The notes beneath the pieces were generated by a model that had not been told where the DNA came from, did no database searches, and was given only the letters and a program-made list of their open reading frames with translations. From G963677915 sp963677915 (GTDB lineage Bacteria > Bacillota > Clostridia > Lachnospirales > Vallitaleaceae): 64,000 bases of DNA. The DNA lies in NCBI GenBank assembly GCA_963677915.2, contig CAXXGE010000028.1, positions 124,001-188,000 of the forward strand, given 5' to 3'. The translations under genes were made by a program, and so were the position numbers. Below, in pieces: positions 37,685 to 46,756 of the stretch. Each line of letters starts with the position of its first letter. The first letter of the stretch is position 1.

Positions 37685-38088
37685 ATGGGTTTCTTCATGC
37701 CGATTGTAGATTGATCCTAGCCTTGATGGTAATATATATTGCGGCTGGAGGCATGATCTTCAACGATGCTGATTCGACATCACATAGCATGTATCTTTTC
37801 ATGGCATTTGAGTTTACATATTACCTCATATTTGGTGTGCTTTTCAGTATCTTGTTTAATGTCAATTTGGTTTCCGAAGAAGTGTATCTATTCTTTACGG
37901 TTCTCTTGCCCGTGCTATACATAGCTTTATTGCCACTTCTATATTACAACCCGTACCAGGCTCTTCGTCATCTATCTATTCCGCTGAATTCAATTTACCT
38001 TTCAGGAAATGCGATTCTGCTTTCCAGGATCTTGTTGGGAATGATAGTCTGGGGACGTATTAGGGGAGCTGTGAAAAGAGAAGGATGA
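37685..38088 (+). CDS. Small membrane protein, probably frameshifted near its start
   Basis: GGAGGG lies 7 nt before ATG 37685, which reads MGFFMPIVD and stops. One frame over, from about 37711, a long open stretch encodes 125 residues with about four hydrophobic segments (ILALMVIYIAAGG, FEFTYYLIFGVLFSILF, FFTVLLPVLYIALLPLLYY and a C-terminal one). The ribosome site strongly marks the true start, so one base is probably missing near 37708. Otherwise translation would need a TTG at 37711 with no ribosome site. Function unknown. Confidence 0.6.
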
Positions 38089-38092
38089 AACT

Positions 38093-38272
38093 ATGAGATT
38101 TTTATTGGTTGAAGTTGGGATGAAGTCATTTTCTAATGATGCAATATAAGGAAAGCATAGATGGTAATATTTAGGAGAGATAGCATTAGAAGGCTCTTTC
38201 GTTAGATTGGGAATAGAATTCGAAGATGATTTTGTGACAAGTTATTCCTTTGAACTGCAGTCTTGCGACTAA
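38093..38272 (+). other. Gene-poor stretch with coding-like remnants
   Basis: This gap between the membrane gene and the CPBP gene holds an 18-codon frame (38093-38149, MRFLLVEVGMKSFSNDAI) and a 33-codon open stretch without a start (38171-38272) reading LGEIALEGSFVRLGIEFEDD and on. The second has coding-like composition and may be the 3' end of a decayed gene. No family could be assigned. Confidence 0.35.
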
Positions 38273-38338
38273 TAACTTTCGTTATGTTAATATAATACTT
38301 AGAACATTCACGTGCCAGGCACTGGAAGGTAGGTATAG

Positions 38339-39031
38339 ATGAAGAAAGCGAACTTAATATACTTGATAACCGCTTCGTTCATGACCGTGACTGCTTTGTA
38401 TATCTGTGATCAGGTATTGGCGATGCGTTATTTTCATAAAGTCTTGATTAAGATAATATTATTCGCTGCATTTCCTGTGCTGTACAGAATAAGAACAGGT
38501 GAAAACATACTAAGGCTGTCTTTTGTGAACAGCATGAACAGGGTGCCGAAAAAGAGACGGATCAATATCGCTATAACGCTGGGTATTTTAACCTTCGTCG
38601 TACTGATGATTGCACAGTACTTTGTGATGCCCTTCATTGACACGAATCAATTGATTACGGAATTCGATGAGAAATATAGAATCAATCAAAGCAACATCAT
38701 CTACTACAGCATCTATCTGGTGTTTTTGAATTCGTTCCTCGAGGAATTCTTTTTCAGAGGATTTGTCTTTCTTGGCATCAAGAGATTGGGTTTCAGAAAG
38801 ACAGCGTATCTCATCAGTGCATCACTATTTGCGGTCTATCATATTGCCAATTTTCAGAATTGGCTTAATCTCGGTGTGATTACACTGGCACTGTCAGGTC
38901 TGTTTATTGGTGGTTTGATTTTCAATGGCATGGATGATCGGCAGGAAACCTTCCTGAACAGCTGGTTTGTACACATATGTGCAGATATAGCGATTGTTCT
39001 GATGGGGCTGGTTATATTCGAGGTCATATAA
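38339..39031 (+). CDS. CPBP family intramembrane metalloprotease
   Basis: A 230-residue membrane protein with about six to seven hydrophobic segments. The CPBP (CaaX protease and bacteriocin-processing, Abi) motifs are visible: EEFFFRG near residue 139 (EExxxR), a histidine in VYHIANFQ and a last histidine in WFVHICAD. Members cleave within membranes; in bacteria some process peptides or give self-immunity to bacteriocins. The substrate is unknown and no bacteriocin gene is recognised nearby. A GGTAGG ribosome site precedes the start. It lies between the accessory pocket and relA. Confidence 0.85.
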   Translation: MKKANLIYLITASFMTVTALYICDQVLAMRYFHKVLIKIILFAAFPVLYRIRTGENILRLSFVNSMNRVPKKRRINIAITLGILTFVVLMIAQYFVMPFIDTNQLITEFDEKYRINQSNIIYYSIYLVFLNSFLEEFFFRGFVFLGIKRLGFRKTAYLISASLFAVYHIANFQNWLNLGVITLALSGLFIGGLIFNGMDDRQETFLNSWFVHICADIAIVLMGLVIFEVI

Positions 39032-39049
39032 CAGATAATTCACAAAATA

Positions 39050-39078
39050 TTGAAACTACCTAACTGCTGTGGTATGAT
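39050..39078 (+). promoter_or_regulatory. Predicted SigA promoter of relA
   Basis: TTGAAA (39050-39055), a 17-bp spacer and TATGAT (39073-39078). The same hexamers and spacing precede glyA and uppP. Confidence 0.65.
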
Positions 39079-39116
39079 GATTTAAAATGTTTCATATCAT
39101 AGAAGTAGGTGATGAA

Positions 39117-41336
39117 ATGCCTGACAAGAGTTATGAAAAACTCATTGAAAAAATGAGGAAATATCATCCGTCGGATGATTTTACATTAATAGAGAAAGCT
39201 TACAATCTTGCGAAATCTGCTCATCTTGAGCAGGTCAGAAAATCAGGAGAGCCTTATATTGTCCATCCGTTGGCTGTTGCGGATATCCTGGCTGACCTCG
39301 AACTTGACAAAGAGTCAATCATTGCTGGAATCCTGCATGACGTAGTAGAAGATACAATTTTTACAAAAGAGGACATAGCCAGGGAATTCAATGATGAAAT
39401 AGCGCTGCTGGTTGAAGGCGTTACGAAGCTTACACTGCTGTCATACACAGGTGACAAAGAGGACATACAGGCAGAGAACTACAGAAAGATGTTCCTGGCC
39501 ATGGCGAAGGATATCAGGGTCATACTGATCAAGCTGGCCGATAGGCTGCACAATATGCGGACCTTGAAATATATGCCTGAGCACAAGCAGAAAGAGAAGG
39601 CAAAGGAAACACTCAGCATATATGCACCTTTGGCCCACCGTTTGGGTATTTCCAAGATCAAGACTGAACTGGAAGACCTTTCCTTGAAATACCTGGATCC
39701 CGAAGCCTACTATGACCTTGTGAAGAAGATCGAGCTTCGCAGGGATGACAGGGAAAAACATATACTGGAAATAATTGAAGAAATCAAGCAGCATTTGGAT
39801 AAGGTCGGCATCAAGGCAACTGTCGAAGGAAGACCCAAACATTTCTTCAGTATATACAAGAAGATGCGAAACCAGGACAAGACACTTGACAGCATTTATG
39901 ATCTTTTTGCGGTAAGGGCAATTGTTGAGAATGTCAAGGATTGCTACGGTGTGCTTGGTATCATCCATGAGCTTTATACGCCGATGCCGGGCAGGTTCAA
40001 GGACTATATCGCCATGCCTAAGCCTAACATGTACCAGTCGCTCCATACGACGCTGATGGGTCCAGAAGGCAAGCCTTTTGAAATACAGATTAGAACGGAA
40101 GAAATGCATAAGACGGCGGAATACGGTATCGCAGCTCATTGGAAATACAAAGAGGGAAGATCCAGCGGTGCTGTATCCAGTGAGGTCAGTGCGGAACAAA
40201 AGCTGAACTGGCTCAAACAGATCCTTGAATGGCAGAACAACATGTCTGACAACAAGGAATTCATGGATGCACTCAAGTCTGACCTTGATGTCTTCACGGA
40301 CCAGGTTTACGCTTTCACTCCAACAGGCGATGTCATCAACATGCCGGCTGGCAGTACACCGATTGACTTTGCATACCATATTCACAGTGCAGTCGGCAAT
40401 AAAATGGTCGGTGCCCGTGTGAACGGCAATATCGTTACTTTCGATTACCAGGTCAAAAACGGCGACAGAATTGAGATAATCACCTCGCAGAATTCAAAAG
40501 GGCCAAGCCGCGACTGGCTGAAGCTGATCAAGAGTTCACATGCAAAGAGCAAGATCAACCAGTGGTTCAAAAAGGAATTCAAGGAAGAAAACATCCACAA
40601 GGGCAAGGAAATGCTCGAAAAATACATGAAGTCCAAGGGCCTCAGCCATTCAGAGCTGATGAAACCGGAATGGATGGAGATCGTCCAGCGCAAGTATGGC
40701 TTCAAGGATTGGGACTCGGTATGTGCGGCTGTCGGCCACGGCGGTTTGAAAGAAGGCCAGGTCGTTAACAGGCTCATGGATGAGTTCCAAAAAGTCCATA
40801 AGAAAGATGTGACGGTTGAAGAGATTCTAAGCAACGTTAAAGAAACCGCAGTGAAGGACCTGCCGCGCAAATCAGGCAGCGGCATCGTCGTCAAGGGAAT
40901 TGAAGACCTGGCAGTCAGGTTTTCAAAATGCTGCAGCCCTCTCCCTGGAGATGAAATTGTAGGATTTATCACACGTGGAAGAGGCGTGTCAATACATAGA
41001 ACCGATTGTGTCAATATCATCAATCTGAACGAAGATGAAAGACATCGTCTGATCGATGCCGAATGGCAGTCGTCGGCCCCCGATAAGCATGACAGGGTTT
41101 ATCAGGCTGAAGTGCAGGTCATCGGTTCTGATAGGAGTGGGCTTTTGGTAGACATATCCAAGATATTGACAGAAGACGGCATTGTCGTAAGAAACCTCAA
41201 CGCGAGGTCGTCTCAAAAAAGCAAAGCTTTCTTCAATATCACGATGGAAGTAAAAAGTGTGGAGCAGCTGAACCTGATTATCAATAAATTGAATGCGATA
41301 GACGGCGTCGCCGATATCATAAGAAGCAACAGTTGA
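39117..41336 (+). CDS. relA: Bifunctional (p)ppGpp synthetase/hydrolase
   Basis: Makes and degrades the stringent-response alarmone. Domains in order: HD hydrolase with HLEQVRKSGEPYIVHP and ILHDVVEDT; synthetase with GRPKHFFSIYKKM and IQIRTEEMHKTAEYGIAAHW; TGS (VYAFTPTGDVINMP); a zinc-finger-like region RFSKCCSPLPGD; and a C-terminal ACT domain. Both catalytic sites look intact. ATG 39117 follows AGGTGATG and gives 739 aa; an upstream ATG at 39087 would add ten residues. First gene of relA-dtd-MBL-hemZ-proA. Confidence 0.93.
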   Translation: MPDKSYEKLIEKMRKYHPSDDFTLIEKAYNLAKSAHLEQVRKSGEPYIVHPLAVADILADLELDKESIIAGILHDVVEDTIFTKEDIAREFNDEIALLVEGVTKLTLLSYTGDKEDIQAENYRKMFLAMAKDIRVILIKLADRLHNMRTLKYMPEHKQKEKAKETLSIYAPLAHRLGISKIKTELEDLSLKYLDPEAYYDLVKKIELRRDDREKHILEIIEEIKQHLDKVGIKATVEGRPKHFFSIYKKMRNQDKTLDSIYDLFAVRAIVENVKDCYGVLGIIHELYTPMPGRFKDYIAMPKPNMYQSLHTTLMGPEGKPFEIQIRTEEMHKTAEYGIAAHWKYKEGRSSGAVSSEVSAEQKLNWLKQILEWQNNMSDNKEFMDALKSDLDVFTDQVYAFTPTGDVINMPAGSTPIDFAYHIHSAVGNKMVGARVNGNIVTFDYQVKNGDRIEIITSQNSKGPSRDWLKLIKSSHAKSKINQWFKKEFKEENIHKGKEMLEKYMKSKGLSHSELMKPEWMEIVQRKYGFKDWDSVCAAVGHGGLKEGQVVNRLMDEFQKVHKKDVTVEEILSNVKETAVKDLPRKSGSGIVVKGIEDLAVRFSKCCSPLPGDEIVGFITRGRGVSIHRTDCVNIINLNEDERHRLIDAEWQSSAPDKHDRVYQAEVQVIGSDRSGLLVDISKILTEDGIVVRNLNARSSQKSKAFFNITMEVKSVEQLNLIINKLNAIDGVADIIRSNS

Positions 41337-41348
41337 TTGGACGAATAA

Positions 41349-41798
41349 ATGAGAGCAGTAATACAAAGAGTGAGTAAAGCCAGCGTTTTAGTGGATGGCT
41401 CAGCAGTCGGACGTATCGACGGCGGCATCATGGCATTGGTGGGCTTCTCACCGGAAGATGACGACAAGACATTCGAATATATGCTGGCAAAGATGATGGA
41501 CCTCAGGATTTTCCAGGATTCACAGGGGAAGATGAATCTGTCGGTCAAGGACACCGGTGGCGGCATCCTCATTGTACCGAACTTCACCTTGTACGGTGAT
41601 TGCAGAAAGGGCAGACGCCCCGGGTACTCCACAGGTGCGCCGTCAGCAGTGGCAGAAGGCTATTTCTCAAGGTTTGTCGGTATGGCAAAGAACGCGTACG
41701 ATAAGGTGGAATCGGGGATTTTCCAGGCTGAAATGGCTGTGCAACTGGTCAATGACGGCCCGGTGACACTTCTATTGGACAGCGAAAAAGTTTTTTGA
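41349..41798 (+). CDS. dtd: D-aminoacyl-tRNA deacylase
   Basis: Removes D-amino acids (and glycine) wrongly attached to tRNA. It is 149 aa, starting MRAVIQRVSKASV as usual. The C-terminal NDGPVT motif is present. The other active-site motif, usually SQFTL, reads PNFTL here (in GGGILIVPNFTLYGDCRKG), a change of two conserved positions that may be a lineage variant. It follows relA by 12 nt and ends just before the MBL gene, a standard clostridial order. Confidence 0.9.
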   Translation: MRAVIQRVSKASVLVDGSAVGRIDGGIMALVGFSPEDDDKTFEYMLAKMMDLRIFQDSQGKMNLSVKDTGGGILIVPNFTLYGDCRKGRRPGYSTGAPSAVAEGYFSRFVGMAKNAYDKVESGIFQAEMAVQLVNDGPVTLLLDSEKVF

Positions 41799-41812
41799 CG
41801 AGGAGGCTTGCT

Positions 41813-42457
41813 ATGAAGGTGAAAACGATGGAACTGGGATTGTTCCAGACCAATACATATATTGCTTACGATGAGGACTCGCTGGCCTGCGTCATCATTG
41901 ATCCGGCCTATGAAGCCGAACGGATTGCAGAGTATATCATGGGAATGGGACTTGTTACGAAGGCAATCCTGGTGACCCATGGACATTTTGACCATATAGG
42001 GGCCTGTGAGTCGCTAAAAGCGGGACTGGGTGTCAAGGTCTACACAGGCCGTCTGGAAGGACCTGTCATGGAGGATTCCGCCAAGAACCTTTCCTCGATG
42101 TTTGTTTCGAGAAAGGTAACGGCCAAGGCGGATCAGCTGGTGGATCATAACCAGGTGCTTGATTTCGGAGATGGGCTTTCCTTCAAGTGCATTGAAGTAA
42201 GCGGCCACTCTCCAGGATCCATATGCTATTACAACGAGGAAGCGGGGATCCTGTTCTCTGGGGATACGCTTATGGAAGGCACTATTGGCAGAACGGATTT
42301 CTACGAAGGTTCCATGGAATCGCTGGTTGACCATATCAGGTATCGGCTGATGCTTCTGCCACAGGAAACAGAAGTGTACGGCGGTCATGGCAATGCGACA
42401 ACTATAGGCAAGGAAATGAAAAACAATCCATTTGTCGGTGGAGGTTTGTGGAGATGA
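41813..42457 (+). CDS. Metallo-beta-lactamase-fold hydrolase (glyoxalase II-like)
   Basis: A 214-residue MBL-fold protein. Metal-binding motif THGHFDHIG is near residue 55, followed by SGHSPGSICYY, FSGDTLMEGTIGRTD and GGHGNATTIGKE, which complete the dinuclear site. This small type is usually annotated as glyoxalase II or hydroxyacylglutathione hydrolase, though the true substrate in clostridia is unsettled. GGAGG stands before ATG 41813. It overlaps hemZ by 4 bp. Confidence 0.87.
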   Translation: MKVKTMELGLFQTNTYIAYDEDSLACVIIDPAYEAERIAEYIMGMGLVTKAILVTHGHFDHIGACESLKAGLGVKVYTGRLEGPVMEDSAKNLSSMFVSRKVTAKADQLVDHNQVLDFGDGLSFKCIEVSGHSPGSICYYNEEAGILFSGDTLMEGTIGRTDFYEGSMESLVDHIRYRLMLLPQETEVYGGHGNATTIGKEMKNNPFVGGGLWR

Positions 42458-43860
42458 TTGGATTCTGGATGGAGGATGACAGGCGTAGGAGCGATATTCA
42501 AGCGTTTCTGCGCATTTTCTTTCCTTTCGAAGACGTACAGATGGTCGACGATAGCGAACTTGCCGATGTCCGTCTATACAACGGGAGCAAAGAGTTAAAT
42601 GTATGGGTTCGTCATAACAGTTCGATATATGAACGATCAGGAAGCGGTGATACCTTCGATTTGAGGAGGATGCTGCTTGATATCTATATGGAAATTACCT
42701 TCCCAAAGCCGTCCTGGGGCATTCTGATGGGCATCCGTCCTACGAAACTGGTTTTTAAAATGCTTGAAAAGGGTTACGGTAATAATAGAATTATTACAGA
42801 GCTGACCGACAGATATATGCTTGATACAGATAAGGCCACACTGCTGCTGGATGTCTGCAAGGCTGAAAAATCTTTTGTTGCAGAGGCGGGAAAAAGTCAA
42901 ATCTACATCGGCATTCCCTTCTGTCCCAGTCGGTGCAGCTACTGTTCTTTTGCTGCTTATGAGGCAGATAAATACAGAGACGAGATTCCTGCATACCTGG
43001 ACTGCCTTTATAAGGAAATGGAAGGATTCAGCGATGTTTTCAAGGAGGCGGAATCTGTCTATATTGGAGGCGGCACACCGACTACACTGGACGAGGGACA
43101 ACTGGACACTCTTCTGGGGTATGTAGCTGGAAAGGTATCGGATAAACTCAAGGAATTCACAGTGGAAGCAGGAAGACCCGATACGATTACCACAGGCAAG
43201 CTTGATGCCATGAGACGTCACGGCGTTACAAGGATTTCAATCAATCCTCAGTCATTCAATGATGTAACGCTGAAAAAAATAGGCAGGAACCATACAGCCA
43301 ACGAAGTCGTTGAGGTATTCAATGCTGCAAAAGGTATGGGGTTCGCTTCCGTCAACATGGATCTTATAGCCGGCCTTCCGGGTGAGACTGCTGCTGAAGT
43401 GGAAAAGACGATGGATAAAGTCGCCGCCCTGCTTCCCGACAACGTGACGGTGCATACGCTGGCAATCAAGCGGGCTGCGAAACTCAGCGAAACGGGCGGT
43501 TATGATACGATGGAAGCGCGTTCGGAAATTGAACCTATGTTGAGGATTATATATGACAGATTATCCGATCTTGGCTACAAGCCATACTACCTTTACAGAC
43601 AAAAGCAAATGCTTGGACAGTTTGAGAATGTTGGATTTGAAAGAAGCGGAACACCCTGTCTCTACAATATCCATATGATCGAGGAAACCAGTCCTGTCTA
43701 TGCCTTTGGTGCTGGTACGGTTTCAAAGCAGATTACAAGCGGAAAGATTACCAGGCAGGACAATCCGAAAAACATACATGCATATATATCCGGAATAGAC
43801 CAAATCATTGCAAAGAAACAGCAACTGTACTATAATAACGGGAAACAAACGAAGAGGTGA
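42454..43860 (+). CDS. hemZ: Coproporphyrinogen dehydrogenase HemZ
   Basis: An oxygen-independent radical-SAM enzyme of the HemN/HemZ family. A HemZ-specific N-terminal domain (about 150 residues, including SWGILMGIRPTKL) precedes the radical-SAM core. The cluster motif CPSRCSYC lies in YIGIPFCPSRCSYCSF near residue 155, followed by SVYIGGGTPTTL. HemZ lacks firm biochemical proof of its product in many strains. The ATG at 42454 overlaps the previous stop as ATGA and has GGTGGAGG upstream; 468 aa. Confidence 0.88.
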   Translation: MIGFWMEDDRRRSDIQAFLRIFFPFEDVQMVDDSELADVRLYNGSKELNVWVRHNSSIYERSGSGDTFDLRRMLLDIYMEITFPKPSWGILMGIRPTKLVFKMLEKGYGNNRIITELTDRYMLDTDKATLLLDVCKAEKSFVAEAGKSQIYIGIPFCPSRCSYCSFAAYEADKYRDEIPAYLDCLYKEMEGFSDVFKEAESVYIGGGTPTTLDEGQLDTLLGYVAGKVSDKLKEFTVEAGRPDTITTGKLDAMRRHGVTRISINPQSFNDVTLKKIGRNHTANEVVEVFNAAKGMGFASVNMDLIAGLPGETAAEVEKTMDKVAALLPDNVTVHTLAIKRAAKLSETGGYDTMEARSEIEPMLRIIYDRLSDLGYKPYYLYRQKQMLGQFENVGFERSGTPCLYNIHMIEETSPVYAFGAGTVSKQITSGKITRQDNPKNIHAYISGIDQIIAKKQQLYYNNGKQTKR

Positions 43861-43865
43861 TTAGC

Positions 43866-45164
43866 ATGACTATTCAAGAAGCAGCAAAAACAGCAAAATA
43901 CAGTTCAAACCTGCTGGCCGCCACATCAACAGAGCTGAAAAACAAAGCACTTCTGGCCATTGCAGATGCTTTGCTCGAGAAAAAAGACCTTATTATAGAA
44001 GCCAATAAACAGGATCTTGAAAGAAGCGAGAAGGAAGACCTTGCGGCGCCTCTTTTGAAAAGACTTAAGTTCGATGAAGCCAAAATAGAAGACGTCGTAA
44101 GCGGGATCAAGAGTCTTGTGGGGCTGAAGGACCCTGTGGGCGAAACGACGATGTCAACACTTTTGGACGACGGTCTGGAACTTTATAAAGTCAGCTGCCC
44201 GATTGGTGTCATCGGTGTCATTTTCGAATCCAGACCGGACGCCTTTGTTCAGATATCCACGTTATGCCTGAAAAGCGGCAATGCAGTACTGCTGAAGGGT
44301 GGTTCCGAGGCCAAGCTGACCAACAAAGCCCTTTGGGATGTAATAAGGGACGCTGCAGCAGAGGCAGGCATCGTCGACGGTTGGATCCATCTGCTTGAAA
44401 CAAGGGAAGATGTTACCGGCATGCTGAAGATGGATGAATCAATTGACCTGATCATACCAAGGGGGTCCAATGAATTCGTCAGATATATCATGGACAATTC
44501 CAGAATTCCGGTACTTGGCCATGCGGACGGCATCTGCCATATGTATGTAGACAAGGACGCGGACATCGATATGGCTGTCAAACTGGTCAATGACGGGAAG
44601 ACCCAGTATGTTGCGGTATGCAATGCGACGGAGACGATCCTGGTCCATAAAGACGCTGCGGAAGCATTCCTTGCACCTGCCAAGGCGTTGATGGAGCGTT
44701 CGAATGTCATCATCCATGGTTGCGAGAAAACAAGGAAATACATCGATTGCGTCCCTGCAACGGATGAGGATTATGCAACGGAGTACCTGGATTACGAAGT
44801 GACCATCAAGGTGGTGGAGAGCCTGGATGAAGCCATCGACCATATCAACAGGTATGGATCGGGCCATACAGATGCCATTATCACCCGCAACAGCGAAGAT
44901 GCACTCAAGTTCATGGAGCTGGTGGACACGGGCAACGCTTTCTGGAACTGTTCCACACGTTTCAGCGATGGCATGCGCTATGGTTTCGGTGCGGAAGTCG
45001 GGATCAGCACGAACAAGATCCATGCAAGAGGGCCTGTCGGCCTTGACGGCCTTATGATCTACAAATACAAAGTCATTGGCAACGGCCATATAGTAGCCGA
45101 TTACGCTAACGGCAATAAAAGCTTCAAGCACAAACCTCTTGACAAAACATTTGACAATAGATAG
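43866..45164 (+). CDS. proA: Gamma-glutamyl phosphate reductase
   Basis: Reduces glutamyl phosphate to the semialdehyde for proline synthesis. It belongs to the aldehyde-dehydrogenase superfamily; the catalytic Cys is in VAVCNATET near residue 252. Other blocks are IGVIFESRPDAFVQ and NCSTRFSDGMRYGFGAEVGIST. ATG 43866, after GAGGTGA, gives 432 aa. The gene that normally precedes it, proB (glutamate 5-kinase), is absent here. Confidence 0.94.
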   Translation: MTIQEAAKTAKYSSNLLAATSTELKNKALLAIADALLEKKDLIIEANKQDLERSEKEDLAAPLLKRLKFDEAKIEDVVSGIKSLVGLKDPVGETTMSTLLDDGLELYKVSCPIGVIGVIFESRPDAFVQISTLCLKSGNAVLLKGGSEAKLTNKALWDVIRDAAAEAGIVDGWIHLLETREDVTGMLKMDESIDLIIPRGSNEFVRYIMDNSRIPVLGHADGICHMYVDKDADIDMAVKLVNDGKTQYVAVCNATETILVHKDAAEAFLAPAKALMERSNVIIHGCEKTRKYIDCVPATDEDYATEYLDYEVTIKVVESLDEAIDHINRYGSGHTDAIITRNSEDALKFMELVDTGNAFWNCSTRFSDGMRYGFGAEVGISTNKIHARGPVGLDGLMIYKYKVIGNGHIVADYANGNKSFKHKPLDKTFDNR

Positions 45165-45189
45165 AATGATTACAATTATGTTATTAGAT

Positions 45190-45468
45190 GGAAAGCGATG
45201 AAGAGGAAAAGTAACCGATGTCCCTCAATCACAGGGAGAGAAAACGGGTATAGTGTTCTCAACGAAAGAACATTGTACGGACTGGGATTTTCTCATTGAT
45301 ACAGCGGCGAAAGACACCTCCGAGCGAATAGGCGAACGCAATGCCAGTAGCCTGTTCCGGTTGGCGACCGTTAACAGCTTCCGAGTGGGGATTCATTTCC
45401 CTAACAGGGTGGCACCGCGTGATTAACTCTCGTCCCTGACAATGTCAGCGACGGGGGTTTATTTTTAT
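45190..45468 (+). promoter_or_regulatory. T-box leader of hisS-aspS
   Basis: The T-box AGGGTGGCACCGCG is at 45406-45419. A terminator follows: CGTC and CTGAC (45431-45440) pair with GTCAG and GACG (45444-45453), then a T-rich tail to 45468. The base after TGG is C, which pairs with a discriminator G. Bacterial tRNA-His has discriminator C but tRNA-Asp has G, so the leader probably senses tRNA-Asp although hisS is the first gene. The left edge is approximate. Confidence 0.87.
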
Positions 45469-45481
45469 TTAGGAGGAATAT

Positions 45482-46756
45482 ATGATTACCCAAATGCCCA
45501 GAGGAACGAAGGACTGGTTTGGCGAAGAAATGGTCGTGCGAACTGAAATCGAGCGCATAGCACGTGAGCTTTGTGTTGAATTCAACATCCAGGAAATTGC
45601 TACGCCGGTATTCGAGCATACGGATCTTTTCCAGCGAAGTGTTGGTGATACAACGGATATTGTCCAGAAGGAGATGTATACATTTCTAGACAAGGGGAAC
45701 AGAAGCATTACATTGAAGCCGGAAGGTACGGCTGGTGTTGTGCGTAGTTTTCTTGAGCAGAAAATGTATGCAAAGCCACAACCTACAAAGCTTTTTTATA
45801 TAACGCCTGCATTCAGGTATGAAAAACCTCAGGCTGGAAGATTAAGGCAGCATCATCAGTTTGGTGTGGAGTTCTTCGGTTCTGATTCAGCGCTTGCTGA
45901 AATAGAAATCATTACCGTGCTGATGAGGATGTTCGAAAAGCTCGGAATCAAAGGTGCTTCCCTTCATATTAATAACATAGGATGCAGTGACTGCAGAGCC
46001 GATTACAACAAAGCTTTGGTTGCTTTCCTGAAGGAAAACGAATCAGGTCTGTGCGAAACATGCAGGGAGAGAATGGTCAAGAATCCTCTGCGCGTTTTGG
46101 ACTGTAAAGTGCCTGGATGCCAGAAGATCGTTCAGGATGCGCCACGCACTGTCGATTACCTGGATGAGCCATGCCAGAACCATTTCGACAAGCTTCAGCA
46201 GCTGCTCAAGGACCTTGAGATTCCATATGTTATCGACACAAATATCGTCCGCGGACTTGACTACTATACCAAAACGGTCTTCGAATTTATTGACGAGGGC
46301 GGGATGACCATATGCGGCGGTGGACGCTACGACAACCTGGTGAAGGAGATTGACGGGAAACTGGATGTGCCTGCCGTCGGATTCGGTATCGGCATCGAGA
46401 GGATCATGCTGGCGCTCAAAAACGAAGGCATTACCCTAAAAGAATCGCCATCGGTGGATCTGTACGTGGGTATTCTCGGCGATGAGGCACAGGCGAAAGC
46501 ATATAAAATCGTGACCGACCTTAGATTCGAAGGCATCGTTGTTGAAACAGACTATCTGGGCAAAAGTGTCAAGGCGCAGATGAAGTATGCAGACAAGATC
46601 AATGCCAGACACACGGTGATTATCGGTGAAAATGAGCTGGTTGAAAACAAGGCCAACATCAAAGAAATGGCAACAGGCGAACAAACAGAAGTCAAGCTGG
46701 ACGAAATAAAGAAATATTTTATAGAAAAAGCGAATATACAGGAGGAAATACAATGA
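45482..46756 (+). CDS. hisS: Histidyl-tRNA synthetase
   Basis: A class-II synthetase of 424 aa. It starts MITQMPRGTKDWFGEE. Motif 2 lies in FRYEKPQAGRLRQHHQFGVE and the histidine-specific region in GLDYYTKTVFEF and CGGGRYDNLV. A C-terminal anticodon-binding domain follows. AGGAGG precedes the ATG at the end of the T-box terminator. A cysteine pair set in the middle (CSDC, CETC) is present. It overlaps aspS by 4 bp. Confidence 0.95.
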   Translation: MITQMPRGTKDWFGEEMVVRTEIERIARELCVEFNIQEIATPVFEHTDLFQRSVGDTTDIVQKEMYTFLDKGNRSITLKPEGTAGVVRSFLEQKMYAKPQPTKLFYITPAFRYEKPQAGRLRQHHQFGVEFFGSDSALAEIEIITVLMRMFEKLGIKGASLHINNIGCSDCRADYNKALVAFLKENESGLCETCRERMVKNPLRVLDCKVPGCQKIVQDAPRTVDYLDEPCQNHFDKLQQLLKDLEIPYVIDTNIVRGLDYYTKTVFEFIDEGGMTICGGGRYDNLVKEIDGKLDVPAVGFGIGIERIMLALKNEGITLKESPSVDLYVGILGDEAQAKAYKIVTDLRFEGIVVETDYLGKSVKAQMKYADKINARHTVIIGENELVENKANIKEMATGEQTEVKLDEIKKYFIEKANIQEEIQ

